A DNA stretch of 64,000 nt from Shinisaurus crocodilurus (Eukaryota > Chordata > Lepidosauria > Squamata > Shinisauridae), in contig CM037877.1 of the NCBI GenBank assembly GCA_021292165.1, forward strand, positions 109,367,858-109,431,857, written 5' to 3'. The notes under the pieces are model-generated. The model ran no database searches and was not told the origin of the DNA. It worked only from the letters and a program-made list of their open reading frames with translations. Positions 52,338-62,956 of this stretch are shown one piece after another. The translations under genes were made by a program, and so were the position numbers. How positions within the stretch are numbered: position 1 is the stretch's first letter; each line of letters starts with the position of its first letter.

Positions 52338-53463
52338 CTCTGTTTAAAGGGCTTCCAGTCCAAGTCCCCTTAAAGACAAAGAGCCATAAGAAGGCAGAGC
52401 CAGCAGGGGCCTTGAAATTGTCCAGCAACACTCAGCATCTGGACAGCAGACTGAGCAGGCATGCTGATAGGGATGCACAAAAATTTTGCTTTGTTTTTTT
52501 TAAACTCAAATTTGCCCTGTTCATATCTCTAAATGCAAACACGAATGTGAGCAGGAAAAGCTTGCATATTCTTTTTCAGGAATAAGCTTGCATATTCTCA
52601 AACTTGTGTTTTTTAAAAAGTGCACTTTTAAAACTGCACACTTTAACAAATGTGCATTAAAATCATGCTTTAGTCTATGGAGGAAAGTGTACATTTAGGT
52701 GCACACTTTCAAAAAATGCTTTCTGAAATGCATACTTTCCTTGTTTGAAGGAAAAATTGATCATAACTGAAAATGGGAGCAAGGTGGACTAAACTCCAAG
52801 GTAGAACTCAGAACACCTTGACAGAACTACCAATCTGGTTGGCTTCTATACATGGAATGGAGCGGAGCTGCCATCTTGTCCTTTGCTTCAGGTCAGGTGG
52901 CAGAATGTCTTGGGCTGCTCTTGGTACCCTTGTAGCTTCATGATCGTTGCAAATCAACTTAAAGGATATGCAGAAAGGCTCTCTTTGAAAGTTTCTGGGA
53001 GAAAGATAGCTATGAGAGCAGGCAGGAGGGAGGGTAAGCCATATGCTCCAGTTCCTAGGTGTGCTCTGCTCATACAGTGAAGGTTCTTTTCCTTAGTGCT
53101 GGAACTGTAAGGCCTACATCACAAAGGAACACATTGTAATGAGGTCAGAATTACTTCATCTATCAGAAGAAGATGTGGTTGAACAGCAGCATTGCTAAAG
53201 TGGAATTTCAAAAATGATGCGACTGCTGGAAAGATGGATGGCAGCTATACCACAAGCAGATGATAGAGGATGATGACCCTCGTGGAGGATTCAGGTACAG
53301 CCATCTGAATCCCTGGCTGGAGGCCCTGAGCACATCAGAAGGCTGTGAGATGTACAGGCTCTTTAAAAACACACAACACGTTGTAGCAAAGCAGCTACTT
53401 GGCTGCCCAGTTCCTCCCATAGGCCATAGTGATGGCCAGGGCCTTCCTGCTTTCTATCTAGCA
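52338..53463. other. Anonymous, with AT-rich repeat-like segment
   Basis: 52470-52770 (GGGATGCACAAAAATTTTGC followed by several diverged 'tgcatattct'/'gtgcac' words) is compositionally like 33053-33500 and is probably a related DNA element. The rest is unrecognised. Confidence 0.4.
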
Positions 53464-53599
53464 CAGGGGTGGGCAGCTTCTGGCCTGCCAAATGTTTTGG
53501 CCTACAACTCCCATCAGCCCTAGCCAGCATAGCCAATGATGAGGGATGCTGGGAGTTGTAGGGCAAAACATCTGGAGGGTCATAGGTTGTCCATCCCTG
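53464..53599. mobile_element. Family C hAT-type foldback MITE
   Basis: 136 bp, CAGGGGTGGGCAGCTTCTGG to CATAGGTTGTCCATCCCTG. Flanks atctagca and ttctagct share the central TCTAGC. Confidence 0.9.
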
Positions 53600-53652
53600 T
53601 TCTAGCTGTTCCTAGTTTTTCATGGCAGTGAATGGTATGCTTGCTTCTAAAA

Positions 53653-53773
53653 CAGTGTTCTCTAACCTTGGGTCCCTAGATGTTTTTGGCCTACAACTCC
53701 TAGCATGTCCCAGCCAGCATAGCTGGGAGTTGTAGGCCAAAAACATCTGGGGACCTAAAGTTGGAGAACACTG
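53653..53773. mobile_element. Family B hAT-type foldback MITE, 121 bp
   Basis: CAGTGTTCTCTAACCTTGGG to AAAGTTGGAGAACACTG. Flanks ttctaaaa and ctctaaaa differ at one base. Central TA. Confidence 0.95.
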
Positions 53774-54693
53774 CTCTAAAAGGTCTTTAGCAGCTACAGT
53801 ACAAGTACAATCGGCTGCTCTGGGATGGATCAACAATCTATCTCACCTGCAAGGAGTGGTCTAAATCCACTTGTTTTTTAAATCAATAAATCACTTATCC
53901 ATTTTCCTGTGGCACAGATTCAATGTCCTTCAGTGCCTATTAAATTGCTCCCACTCAGTGTTATTGCAAGCGTTGACCTCATTTGGTTTATAATTCTATC
54001 AAACTTCCCCCTCCCCCTTCAGCTTGGCTCTTTGCCTTAACAATAACGGAGAATTCGTAGCTTGGTTCTATAGCCCGTGAAACAGTTTCTTTGTAACCAT
54101 TTGAGGTTTATGGCCTGTAAACTTGTGTGGCCACTGGTCCTGGTTTTAGAGGTTAATGAAATTGTCTAACTGAACTTCACCAGGCAGTATATTATTTCAC
54201 ATACCCCTGTCAGCATATCAATGGGTAGGTGCTCCCATTTTAAATAAGGACCTAGCTGTAATAACTTGCAAAGTGGGGTAATTAACTTTATCTAAGAAGC
54301 CTCCTCAAAATCCACAGGTTTAACTACAGGTTTAACTACTTCTGCCATGTTCTCTAGCTTCAAAGTATTAATGTTTTCTAGATCAAACTTCCATTAAGAT
54401 TTTCCTAACACTGCATATACTAACATGTAAGAAAGCATCATGTCCCCCCTCCATTTAATGCTTCTAGTCATGTGAGATTTTGACCTGTGTGTGATTTTAA
54501 GCAGGCAATCTTCCATGGAGCATTCTGGGATGTCACATAGATGACTGACCACATGATGTACCTGAACGTTTGAACTGGCTCTTGCTTCCAAATGAGTGAG
54601 TTTAGGATTGGAATGCTTGTTACTTTTGAGGAGAAGCAGTCATATGACTTGTTTGCCTTTGGATAGACCTTGGGGGTCAGGGAACAGTTGGAT
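53774..54693. other. Anonymous non-coding sequence
   Basis: About 0.9 kb without recognised repeats. AT-rich and possibly constrained around 53990-54330. Confidence 0.4.
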
Positions 54694-54764
54694 GAGCAGG
54701 GGGTTGGACTCGATAGCCTTGTAGGCTCCTTCCAACTCTATGATCTACGAAATCTATGAAATCC
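54694..54764 (+). mobile_element. CR1 or 5S-SINE 3' tail
   Basis: 'gagcagggggttggactcga', 'taggctccttccaactctat' and GATCTACGAAATCTATGAAAT. The terminal GAAATCTATGA form is that of the 5S-derived SINE rather than the CR1 copies. Confidence 0.75.
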
Positions 54765-54897
54765 TGTAAGTTTTCTTATAATTTTCCTAAATAATTGCAT
54801 ATACTCCAAGCAGATGAAATGTAGCAGGTATTGTTCTCCTCCATTGCCACTAGGGGGCATTGTTCACTTTCATACCGCTGTGAAATATTCCTTAGAC

Positions 54898-55012
54898 ATT
54901 ATTTATTTATTTATTTATTTCTATACCGCCCAATAGCCGAAGCTCTCTGGGCGGTTTACAGCAATCAATTAAAAAGTACAATAGAGTACAGTATAAAATA
55001 AAATAAAAACTT
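54898..55012 (-). mobile_element. L2-like LINE 3' terminus
   Basis: A (TTTA)n run then 'ctataccgcccaatagccga', 'agctctctgggcggtttaca' is the inverse of the LINE tail AAACCGCCCAGAGAGC...GGGCGGTATAGAAATAAATAAA common in squamates, related to the tail at 21750-21777. Confidence 0.7.
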
Positions 55013-55040
55013 GTTTAAGTTCTACCTACATGGGGGCATA

Positions 55041-55292
55041 CAGTCATGCCTTGGACTGAGAGCATAATTCGTTCCGGAAACGTGCTTGTAATCCAAAACA
55101 CTCTTATATCAAAATGAAATTCCCCCCCAAAAAAATTTGTACAGAGATTTTTAATTTAAGCCGTACTACAGTACTTGTATTGCAAGACGTCGCTTGTATA
55201 TCAAGTCATATTTTTTAAAATAAATATTTAAAAATTTGCTTGTCTTGCAAAACGCTCTCAAACCAAGTTACTTGCAATCCAAGGTATTACTG
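55041..55292. mobile_element. mariner-type MITE, 252 bp, TA target
   Basis: Ends CAGTCATGCCTTGGACTGAG and CAATCCAAGGTATTACTG are inverted (CAGTxxTxCCTTGGA), with TA on both sides (55039-55040, 55293-55294). Inner words 'gcataattcgttccggaaac' and the mirrored 'gcttgtcttgcaaaacgctc' follow the plan of Tc1/mariner MITEs. Non-coding. Confidence 0.85.
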
Positions 55293-55538
55293 TAGTTCGG
55301 AGAAGTGGCACAGCACCTTGATTCTATGATTAGAGCAAATACAGTTGAAGATATGCAAATCCCCCCCCCCCCGTATTTATTTCATCTGTAATGCATAGGT
55401 CATAGTCTAACACAAACTTTTACTAGGAACCGAGTAAGATCAATAAACCCAGCTGTCCATTTCCCCCCACACATTTGGAAAGTTACTGAGCTTTAAAAGC
55501 TGCTAAGGTTACAAGGGCAGACTATGGTCTGCCCTTGG
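55293..55538. other. Short spacer with a hairpin
   Basis: A 10-bp-arm hairpin AAGGGCAGAC-TATG-GTCTGCCCTT lies at 55515-55538 immediately before the L1 target duplication. Otherwise unrecognised, with a C homopolymer near 55362-55373. Confidence 0.6.
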
Positions 55539-55560
55539 AAAAGAAACTGTCAGATTAAAA

Positions 55561-56542
55561 ATGGATTACAAATTTTTATCTTGGAATATAAATGGTACGA
55601 ATGCACCACAAAAGAGAAGAAAAATATTTCATTATTTGAATAAATTGAAATTGGATTTGATTTGTTTACAAGAGACACATATAAATAAAAGAGATTCAAA
55701 ATATTTGATACAAAAGAAACTTGGAGCAGAATTTATTTCAGCTAGTACAAAGAAAAAAATGGTTTTATATGTAAATAAGCTTTCACCAATATTGATTTTT
55801 TCAGATGAACAAGGTAGATATGTTGGAGTAGAAGTTATTATTTCTGGAAAGAAAACATTGGTAGTAGGGGTTTATGCACCAAATGAAAATAAATTTATGT
55901 TTTATAAAGGTCTTATGGATGGATAGACTTTTGGAATTTACATATGAAAACTGGTGTTTAATGGGAGATTGGAATGGAGTGGTGTCACCAATACAGGATA
56001 GACCAGTGTTCTCCAACCTTGGGTCCCCAGATGTTTTTGACCTACAACATCTGGGGACCCAAGGTTGGAGAACACTGGGATAGACGTTCGGAAAAAGATA
56101 TAAGAAAAAAACCAGGGAAAATTGCCAATTTTTTTTTTTTAAATTAATAGAAAATCTGGAGTTGGTGGACATTTGGAGAACTAAAAATGGAGACTCCAGA
56201 GAATTTACATTTTTTCCTGATAGACATAAATCACATGCAAAACTTGATATGATTTGGTTGTCGAAAGCTATGGCCATGGAAATTTATAAAGCTGAAATAT
56301 TGCCAAAAATGTTTTCTGACCATAATCCAGTTTCTGTGACTTTCAAAAGGAAGAAGGGTTCATTTAGATGGAGATTTAATGAATCATTATTTAAACAAGA
56401 AAGGGTAGTCCAAGACTGTAAGCATAAGCTGAGAGAATTTTTTGAAAATAACTTAGATAAAGGTGTGGACTTACAAATAGTTTGGGATACAAGTACAGCC
56501 TTCATCAGAGGACAATTTATACGACATAACTCCTTTCTTTAA
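55561..56542 (+). pseudogene. L1 ORF2 endonuclease domain, frameshifted
   Basis: Starts MDYKFLSWNING. Endonuclease motifs are visible: SWN at residues 7-9 and QETH at 37-40 with the catalytic Glu at 38. Further on, GDWN lies near 55964 in a +1 frame, and SDHNP near 56314 carries the catalytic Asp-His pair. The first frame stops at 55924-55926. The GDWN segment follows after a frameshift. A 74-bp MITE at 56004-56077 and a T-rich region near 56130 break it again. The last segment ends at a stop at 56540. All key residues are present but no longer in one frame. Confidence 0.92.
56004..56077. mobile_element. Family B hAT-type MITE, 74 bp, perfect TSD
   Basis: Left arm CAGTGTTCTCCAACCTTGGG to 'tttttgacctacaa' and right arm CATCTGGGGACCC to GGTTGGAGAACACTG. 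Exact octamer ggatagac (55996-56003, 56078-56085). It lies inside the L1 endonuclease region between GDWN and SDH. Confidence 0.98.
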
Positions 56543-56668
56543 AAAGAGAGACAAGAAACGACAGAAAAGATTTTATTGGAAATTAGAGAGAAAGAGAAGG
56601 AATTAGAAAGATCTCCAAATAGTACCAATATTTCATGGCAAATTAAAGCACTGCAGAGGCAATTGTCT

Positions 56669-56746
56669 ATTTATTTATTTATTATATTTATACCCCGCCT
56701 TTTTTCCTGCAAGGAACCCAACGCGGCTTACATAATCCTCCTCCTC
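56669..56746 (-). mobile_element. Sauria-like SINE tail, 5'-truncated, inside L1
   Basis: TATTTATTTATTATATTTATACCCCGCC followed by 'cctgcaaggaacccaacgcg' and 'gcttacataatcctcctcc' (in parts) is the inverse of the SINE 3' end. The L1 frame resumes at ATGTTGACG. The target duplication is short or lost (TCTAT / CCTAT). Confidence 0.88.
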
Positions 56747-56748
56747 CT

Positions 56749-58200
56749 ATGTTGACGATGCAAGAACTGATGAAATTGAGCTATGCCAAGCAAAGGAATT
56801 TTGAATTTGCTAATAAACCAGGGAAATGGTTGGCATATAAACTAATGAAAGAGAAAGAGAAGAGAGTAATACTTAAGCTGTTGGATGACAACACTGAAAT
56901 AACAGATAATTCGGGTATGAAAATAGCGCTTCTTCAATTTTATTCACAATTATATAAAGGGGAAAAAAATTCCGAAAAAAGAATAGAAGATTATTTGCAA
57001 AGGCAAAATTTACCAAAGATCACAGAAAATCAAAGACAAATTATGAATGGTCCTATAACTATACAAGAATTATCTGAAGCAATTAAAAAATCTAAAAAAG
57101 GGAAAACACCGGGCCCTGATGGATTGTCAGCAATTTATTACAAGTGTTTTGAGGATGAGTTGTTACAACCACTACAAAGGATTATGAATAACATACTACA
57201 AAATGGGAAGCTACCAGATACCCAGAGAGAGGCTAATATTGCATTGATACCTAAAGAAGGACAAGACTTGACTTCTGTTAAAAATTATAGGCCAATTTCA
57301 TTATTGAATAATGATTATAAATTATTTACAATGATTCTATCTGAAAGATTAAAGAAAATTTTACAAGAGTTTATCCATCAGGATCAATGTGGTTTTCTGC
57401 CTAAAAGACAATTAAGAGATAACATTAGAACTGCGTTGGATGAGTTGGAATATTTAAATTGTCATAATGAAAAACAAGCAGCACTGATTTTTTTGGATGC
57501 TGAAAAAGCCTTTGACAATGTGAATTGGAGTTTTTTATTTGGAGTTATGAATGCAATGGATTTTGGAGAGAATTTTATTAAAGGAGTAAAATTGATATAT
57601 TCGACACAGAAAGCACAAATAATTGTTAACGGTGAATTGACAAAGCCTTGTATGATACAAAAGGGAACAAGACAAGGCTGTCCATTATCTCCACTACTGT
57701 TTATTTTAGTTTTAGAAGTTTTGCTTAGAGATATTAGGCAAGATGGAAGAATCCCAGGAATAAAAATTAAAAAAGAATCATACAAGTTGAGAGCTTTTGC
57801 AGATGATTTGATAGTCTTGGAAAATCCACTACAAGGAGTGCGAACTCTGTTGGATAAATTAAATGAGTTTGGAGGATTGGCAGGATTTAAGGTATATCAT
57901 GAAAAAACAAAAATGTTGGTGAAGAATATGAGAGCGGAAGACCAACAGATATTGATACAAAAAATGGGTTTTAAAATTGAAAAAAGAGTAAAATACCTTG
58001 GTATCATAATGACAAATTCGAATTCCACGTTGTTTCAAAACAATTATGTTAAGATATGGTCAGGAATTAAAAATGATATGTTGAAATGGGAGAAACTAAA
58101 ATTGTCTTTGTTGGGTAGGATTTCTGTGATAAAAATGAATGTTTTATCAAGAATGATGTTTTTATTTCAAACACTGCCTATTATAACTAATTATAACTAA
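56749..58200 (+). pseudogene. L1 ORF2 reverse transcriptase domain (483 codons open)
   Basis: An open stretch holding the complete RT core: 'KGKTPGPDGLSAIYYKCFED', 'NIALIPKEGQD' and 'KNYRPISLLNNDYKLF', 'IFLDAEKAFDNVNW' with motif A Asp (near 57495), 'GTRQGCPLSPLLFILVLEVL', and motif C FADD at 57796-57807 (residues 350-353), followed by 'KVKYLGI'-like sequence near residue 420. It terminates at a tandem duplication of ATTATAACTA (58180-58199), which adds 10 bp and shifts the frame. The catalytic residues are intact, so this copy is comparatively young. Confidence 0.95.
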
Positions 58201-59150
58201 TGATATGCCCTTTAAAGAATGGCAAAAGGACTTATTTTAAATTTATTCTAAATTTATATGGCAAAGAAAGAAACCATGTGTTAAATATATAGTTTTACAG
58301 GATGCGAAAGAAAGGGGTGGATTGGGTGTAGTACCTGATCTGAAATTGTATTTTAATGCTTGCTGTTTTGTTTGGTTGAAGGAATGGGTGACATTGAGAA
58401 ATAATAGACTTTTAGAATTAGAAGGGCATGATCTAAGATTTGGATGGCATGGATATTTGTGGTATGACAAAGCTAAGGTTAATGTAGATTTCAAGAACCA
58501 CTATATCAGAAGAGCGTTATTAAGAGTTTGTAACAAATATAAGCCTAGGTTATGCCCAAAATTACCCTTATGGATATCACCCCAAGATCCACTATACAGG
58601 AAAGAAATGACAAGCAATGAGAACTGGTTAAAATACCGAGAAATATTGGAATCGCGTCAGGGAACATATTGGATTAAAACACGGGATTGTTTAGTAACAG
58701 AAGGTTATAACTTACACTGGTTTTCATACATGCAATTATCAGAGAGATTTAATGTGGATAAAAGAATGTATGAACAGGATAAGTCTGAATTTGAAATACA
58801 ATTGTGTACAGGTGATGACCATGTAATTGCAAAAATGTATAAATTTCTGCTGAAGTTTGGGACAGAAGAAGAACAAGTTAAGGACTGTATGATTAAATGG
58901 GCAAGGAAGTTTGGATATAATATAATGATGGAACAATGGGAATGTATGTGGACTAAAGGTATAAAATTTACATTGTGTTCTGATCTTAGAGAGAATTTTT
59001 ACAAGATGATGTATCGTTGGTACCTAACCCCTGTGAAATTGGCTAAGATGTAAAAAAATGTGTCAAATGTATGTTGGAAATGTCAAAATCATGAAGGAAC
59101 ATTTTATCATGTTTGGTGGACATGTAAAAAATGAAAACATACTGGGTACA
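58201..59150 (+). pseudogene. L1 ORF2 C-terminal domain, first part
   Basis: The frame continues +1 after the duplication: DMPFKEWQKDLF, a stop at 58238-58240, then 'IYSKFIWQRKKPCVKYIVLQ' and an open run from 58241 to 59053 ('GGLGVVPDLKLYFNACCFVW'). After the stop at 59051-59053 lies the conserved Cys/His cluster 'CWKCQNHEGTFYHVWWTC' (about 59077-59130), typical of L1 ORF2 C-termini. The sequence is then split by another LINE. Confidence 0.9.
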
Positions 59151-59153
59151 AAT

Positions 59154-59805
59154 CAATCAATCAATTTATTTATTACGGTCACAGACCAGCAGGAAAACAA
59201 GTAAAACAACAGATTAAAATAGCTATTAAAATATTAATAGTAAAAAACAATTAAAACACAATTAAAAAGCTATTAAAATTAAAACAGTCAAACACAATGG
59301 AACACAGTTACAATTTACAGAACAAGAGGTTAAAATATCTATTAGAATTAAAGACAATTAAACACAATTACAATATTTATAAAATATTTATAAAACCAAT
59401 TTAAGCAGGAATACAAGTTGCATATCAAAAATACAGAATGTCATAAATATGTCAATAATATAGTCTCTTTCAGAAGCATGCTATCCTTGATTTACCATCA
59501 TTTTCCTACAACGGATAGCAGATGCACAAAAGCATGCTACGTTATAAGTGACTTGGGGATTCCAATCTGATAATAAATATTTTAGATAGAATGCCTCAGA
59601 TCTTCCTGGTTTTTTGGAAAGAATAGGGGAAATAAAGTCTCTTCGGAGGTCACAATAAAAAGAACAGTGAAATAATACGTGAGCTTCCGTTTCCACTCTT
59701 CCCAAATTGCATGGGCATAACCGCTCTTGAACAGGAACCTTATTATATCTGCCTTCCAAGAAGGCAGAAGGTAAGACATTTAATCTAACTAGCATAAAGG
59801 CTCTC
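59154..59805 (-). pseudogene. Non-L1 LINE 3' fragment inserted in L1, 14-bp TSD
   Basis: Exact duplications tactgggtacaaat (59140-59153, 59806-59819) flank a minus-strand insert ending in (ATTG)n/TTTATT tail sequence. The frame 59795-59481 encodes 104 residues: 'VRLNVLPSAFLEGRYNKVPV', then 'CPCNLGRVETEAHVLFHC', a Cys-x-Cys...His...Cys cluster like the terminal zinc-binding motif of several non-LTR clades (I/Vingi-like and relatives). It is not L1 or CR1. I cannot assign the clade. The frame ends in a clean stop 5' of a 3' UTR of about 320 bp. Confidence 0.88.
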
Positions 59806-59819
59806 TACTGGGTACAAAT

Positions 59820-60124
59820 ACACACATGGATACAAAATATTTTAAAAGTGAATATTAAACTGAAACCAGAAATGTTCTTATTGGGTATAATGGATATACA
59901 ACTTGAGAAAGACTATGGAACATTATTACAATATAAGATGACAGCAGCAAGAATAATCTATTCTCAAAAATGGAAAGCAGCAGCAATACCAACTATAGAA
60001 GACTGGCTGTTGAAAATGCTGGACTTAGCAGAGATGGCAAAATTGACTTGTTTAATTAGAGAAATTTTTTTATCTTCAAGAAAGACTGGAAACCTCTGGT
60101 GGACTCTTGGGGAGGAGGGAAAGT
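59820..60124 (+). pseudogene. L1 ORF2 C-terminus, last part
   Basis: L1 resumes with 'HTWIQNILKVNIKLKPEMFL' and 'KMTAARIIYSQKWKAAAIPT' and 'IEDWLLKMLDLAEMAKLTCL', the conserved L1 ORF2 terminal region, ending at TGA after TLGEEGK. The 3' UTR follows to 60284. Confidence 0.92.
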
Positions 60125-60315
60125 GACTTAATAATTTTGGGTTTTGATTTTTGAATATTGGTAAGGTGATAGAAATTCTTTCTGTGAAAATAGAGGAAAT
60201 TTAGATTGGATAAGGATTGGTAATGTTTGTCAGACAATGAGGCGGAAGCCAAATATGATTTGTTTTTGTTTTGGAAAATTCAATTAAAAAAAAGAAAAGA
60301 AAAGAAACTATCAGA

Positions 60316-60478
60316 AAAGATGGGAAATTGTTATAACCATTAATGTATACATCTTTGGCTAAGCAAGCTCAATATATGATATCAGTATTGAAAAAGACAA
60401 GCAGGACCTGCAACAAAATGTTGTTCCTATTTAGGGTTTCTACCAGCCAGCCACACCTTCCTCTGGAATATTATAAGT
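60316..60478. other. Short anonymous spacer
   Basis: Host sequence between the L1 target duplication and the next MITE. Confidence 0.4.
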
Positions 60479-60615
60479 CGGCCTCCCCCAAGTTGGTATC
60501 ATCAAGAAGTGTTGATCTACAGCTCCCATCATCCTGAACCAGCATGGCCATACTGGTGGGGATGATGGGATTTGTAGTCCAACACATCTGGATGGTGCCA
60601 GGATGGGGAAGGCTA
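60479..60615. mobile_element. Family D hAT-type foldback MITE
   Basis: CGGCCTCCCCCAAGTTGGTA to GGTGCCAGGATGGGGAAGGC. Flanks ttataagt and ctataaat agree at six of eight with central TA. Confidence 0.85.
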
Positions 60616-60932
60616 CTATAAATTGATCGGTGCTCAGGCAAGCCCATTCATTCTCCCCTCCATTTTCTTTTCCAACTGGCTCTCAGCATTCCGTCGCTGG
60701 CGTGCACTGAAACATCTATGCTCAGTCTTTGTTGAGCTGTTTGGCGGTGGTAATTTATCCGTCTTTGGTGGATTAATTTTGTTTTGTTTTGTACTTCTGC
60801 AAACCTCGAAGTTTCCCCAAACATCCTGATACCTCCCCCTTGTTTCTCAGTGGCCCTGCTTGGATTCCAATCCTGTCTGCACGGCGGCATGGAGTTTGCT
60901 ATTAGAAGGAGTGACTGAAACAGGCTCTAGAG

Positions 60933-61058
60933 CAGTGTTCTCCAACCGTGGGTCCCAGATGTTTTTGGCCTACAACTCCCAGCATGCCCCAGCCAGGCTG
61001 GGGCATGCTGGAAGTTGTAGGCCAAAAACATCTGGGGACCCACGGTTGGAGAACACTG
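60933..61058. mobile_element. Family B hAT-type foldback MITE, 126 bp
   Basis: CAGTGTTCTCCAACCGTGGG to CCCACGGTTGGAGAACACTG. The shared CGTGG substitution in both arms indicates that the arms were homogenised or the copy replicated after the change. Flanks ctctagag and ctctagat differ at the last base. Confidence 0.97.
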
Positions 61059-62625
61059 CTCTAGATTCACAGATCAACTGCATGGTTGTCTTTGTTTCAC
61101 TCTCAGTCATTGAGTAGAATATTATCCATCGCTCTCCTTGGATCAGATCCCTGTTGGACAAGGTGAAGCACTAACAGTTACATATGCCTGTGAGGCCGTA
61201 TGACACAGAAGGACAACAGTAGCAATCACGGGACCTACTTTGGAGACCTTGGATTCATCTAAACGTATGCCGATTCTTTGAATGCCTACATCCAGAATTA
61301 AGGTGTGGGGTTCCTATGGAGATTGCAGTTTCATCCCTAATCATAGATTTATGTTTTATTTGTAAGTTAGCTGACAGGGTGGCAAGGTGATGACTAACAT
61401 TAGGATGAAAGGAAATGTCAGTAGCACAATGGTAAGTGAGAATAAAGTGGGAAACCACCGTTCTCAGATGCTCATGAACCAAAACAAATGCCAATCTCAC
61501 GCCACTATCGTGCTGAAAATAAACTAGCTATTAGGAAGTCGGATTGTTGGTGCTACTGCCAGATTGCCGCTAGTGGGAAATAGATTAGGAAAAAAACAAG
61601 AGTTAGCCAAGGGGATGTTTTTTGCAAATAAGGGAGTGGCTGTTTTTGCTATGGTGGAAACGAAGGCTGTGACTGCCACCAGATACAGAACAAAGGCTGT
61701 GATTGCCATCAGATCCTTCATGGGCATCCAGCCAGTAGTCACTTGTCCTTGTTTGAAGCACACTCAAGAAGTCAGGAGAACTCACCAGACCTGCCAGTGA
61801 TGGAGTCCTGGAGCGCAAGGGTGGGCAAAAGGTTAGGTTGGGATCTGCTAGTAGATCTCTGGGTGTTTTGCAGTAGATCGGCAAAAATCTCCAAGCCCCG
61901 TTTGACAATAGTCATTTTTAGGTCTACATTAGACTGTTAGAATCCCTGATCTCTAGTAAGTCAGATGTAGATTTATGTATGCAGATCATCCCAACGTACC
62001 CCACATGTGGTGCAGTAGATAACATTGGTTCCACCCCCTGAGCCACCATTGTGCATCTGGGTCCAGTAAATGGACCTTGGGGTTCTAGTGGGGGGGAACC
62101 CCCAAAACACAAAGTAGATTCCACAAGCCTGAGGTCGTCTGCTCTCCCCTCCAGTAATGGATAATAAGACTGCAAGAAGCAAGGCTAGGCACAGGTTTTG
62201 CAGGATGGGAGAGAACTCCTATGGAAGAGGGATGTTGAATCAACAAGGTCAAAGGTTAGTGCTCCCTTTGTAATTTGAATATGACTGTGAGTGAGGGAAG
62301 GAGAGAACCAGCAAGTTCCTAATCCATTCCCGTCCCAGTTCTCCCCTGCAAACACACCCATGCCCTTCAAAGTCATCCCCGCATCCAGCTGGATGGGGCT
62401 CTGTAACATGAGTTTGGGAACTTGCTTTGGACAAGATCATAGGCAGTTCCACGTAGATCTGGAATGCTTAGATCTCCAGGCAGGGCTTAGTGACTGCCAG
62501 GCAGCCCTGCCCCAGAAGTGAACTTGTAGGGGAATTTCAAGGAGTGGTACTCCTTGGCTTGGAGCCATGCATTGAATGGCCCTGGATTGGCACCTTGCCC
62601 TTTCTGTTGGGGGGCCTCCATAGGA
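61059..62625. other. Anonymous non-coding sequence
   Basis: About 1.6 kb without a classified repeat. 61655-61720 holds two imperfect copies of a 'aaggctgtgattgccatcag' segment. Confidence 0.4.
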
Positions 62626-62956
62626 CAGGGCCGCAGAACCTCAGGCCCAGGGCGCCAATCTGCTGTTCCATGTTTCCCAGATGGCCACGTCCCCTTTCCC
62701 TCAACCTCCAATAGTTTTCCTGGCTTTTGTGCAGTTTTTTCCCCATTCTGAAAGGCTGAAATGCCCCTCCTAAGGCTTGGTCACTGGCAGGAAGAGCTTT
62801 AAGCTAAGATATGCTGGTACTTTGGCCCCACCCCTTTTACCTTTGGCCCCACCCTCTTTACCTTCAGCCCCGCCCACCACTGGAATGCACCTTTCCACCA
62901 GAGCTTCCTCGAAATGGAATTCAGCCCTAGTAATGAAAGAGGCTCCACGCCCTCTG
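62626..62956. mobile_element. Family G hAT-type element, 331 bp
   Basis: CAGGGCCGCAGAACCTCAGG to GAGGCTCCACGCCCTCTG. Flanks ccatagga and ccataggt differ at one base; central TA. Collinear with 47689-48040. Confidence 0.92.

Larger units (their letters stand above)
55555..60299 (+). mobile_element. L1 retrotransposon, starting at ORF2, with three nested insertions
   Basis: Target duplications aaaagaaactgtcaga (55539-55554) and aaaagaaactatcaga (60300-60315, one mismatch) bracket it, with an A-rich 3' tail (about 60285-60299). The 5' end lies 6 bp before the ORF2 start, so ORF1 and the 5' UTR are absent. Removing the insertions at 56004-56077, about 56669-56746 and 59154-59805, plus their duplicated targets, leaves about 3.9 kb. 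That fits a complete ORF2 (about 1245 codons) and a short 3' UTR. Frameshifts and stops make it inactive. Confidence 0.93.
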
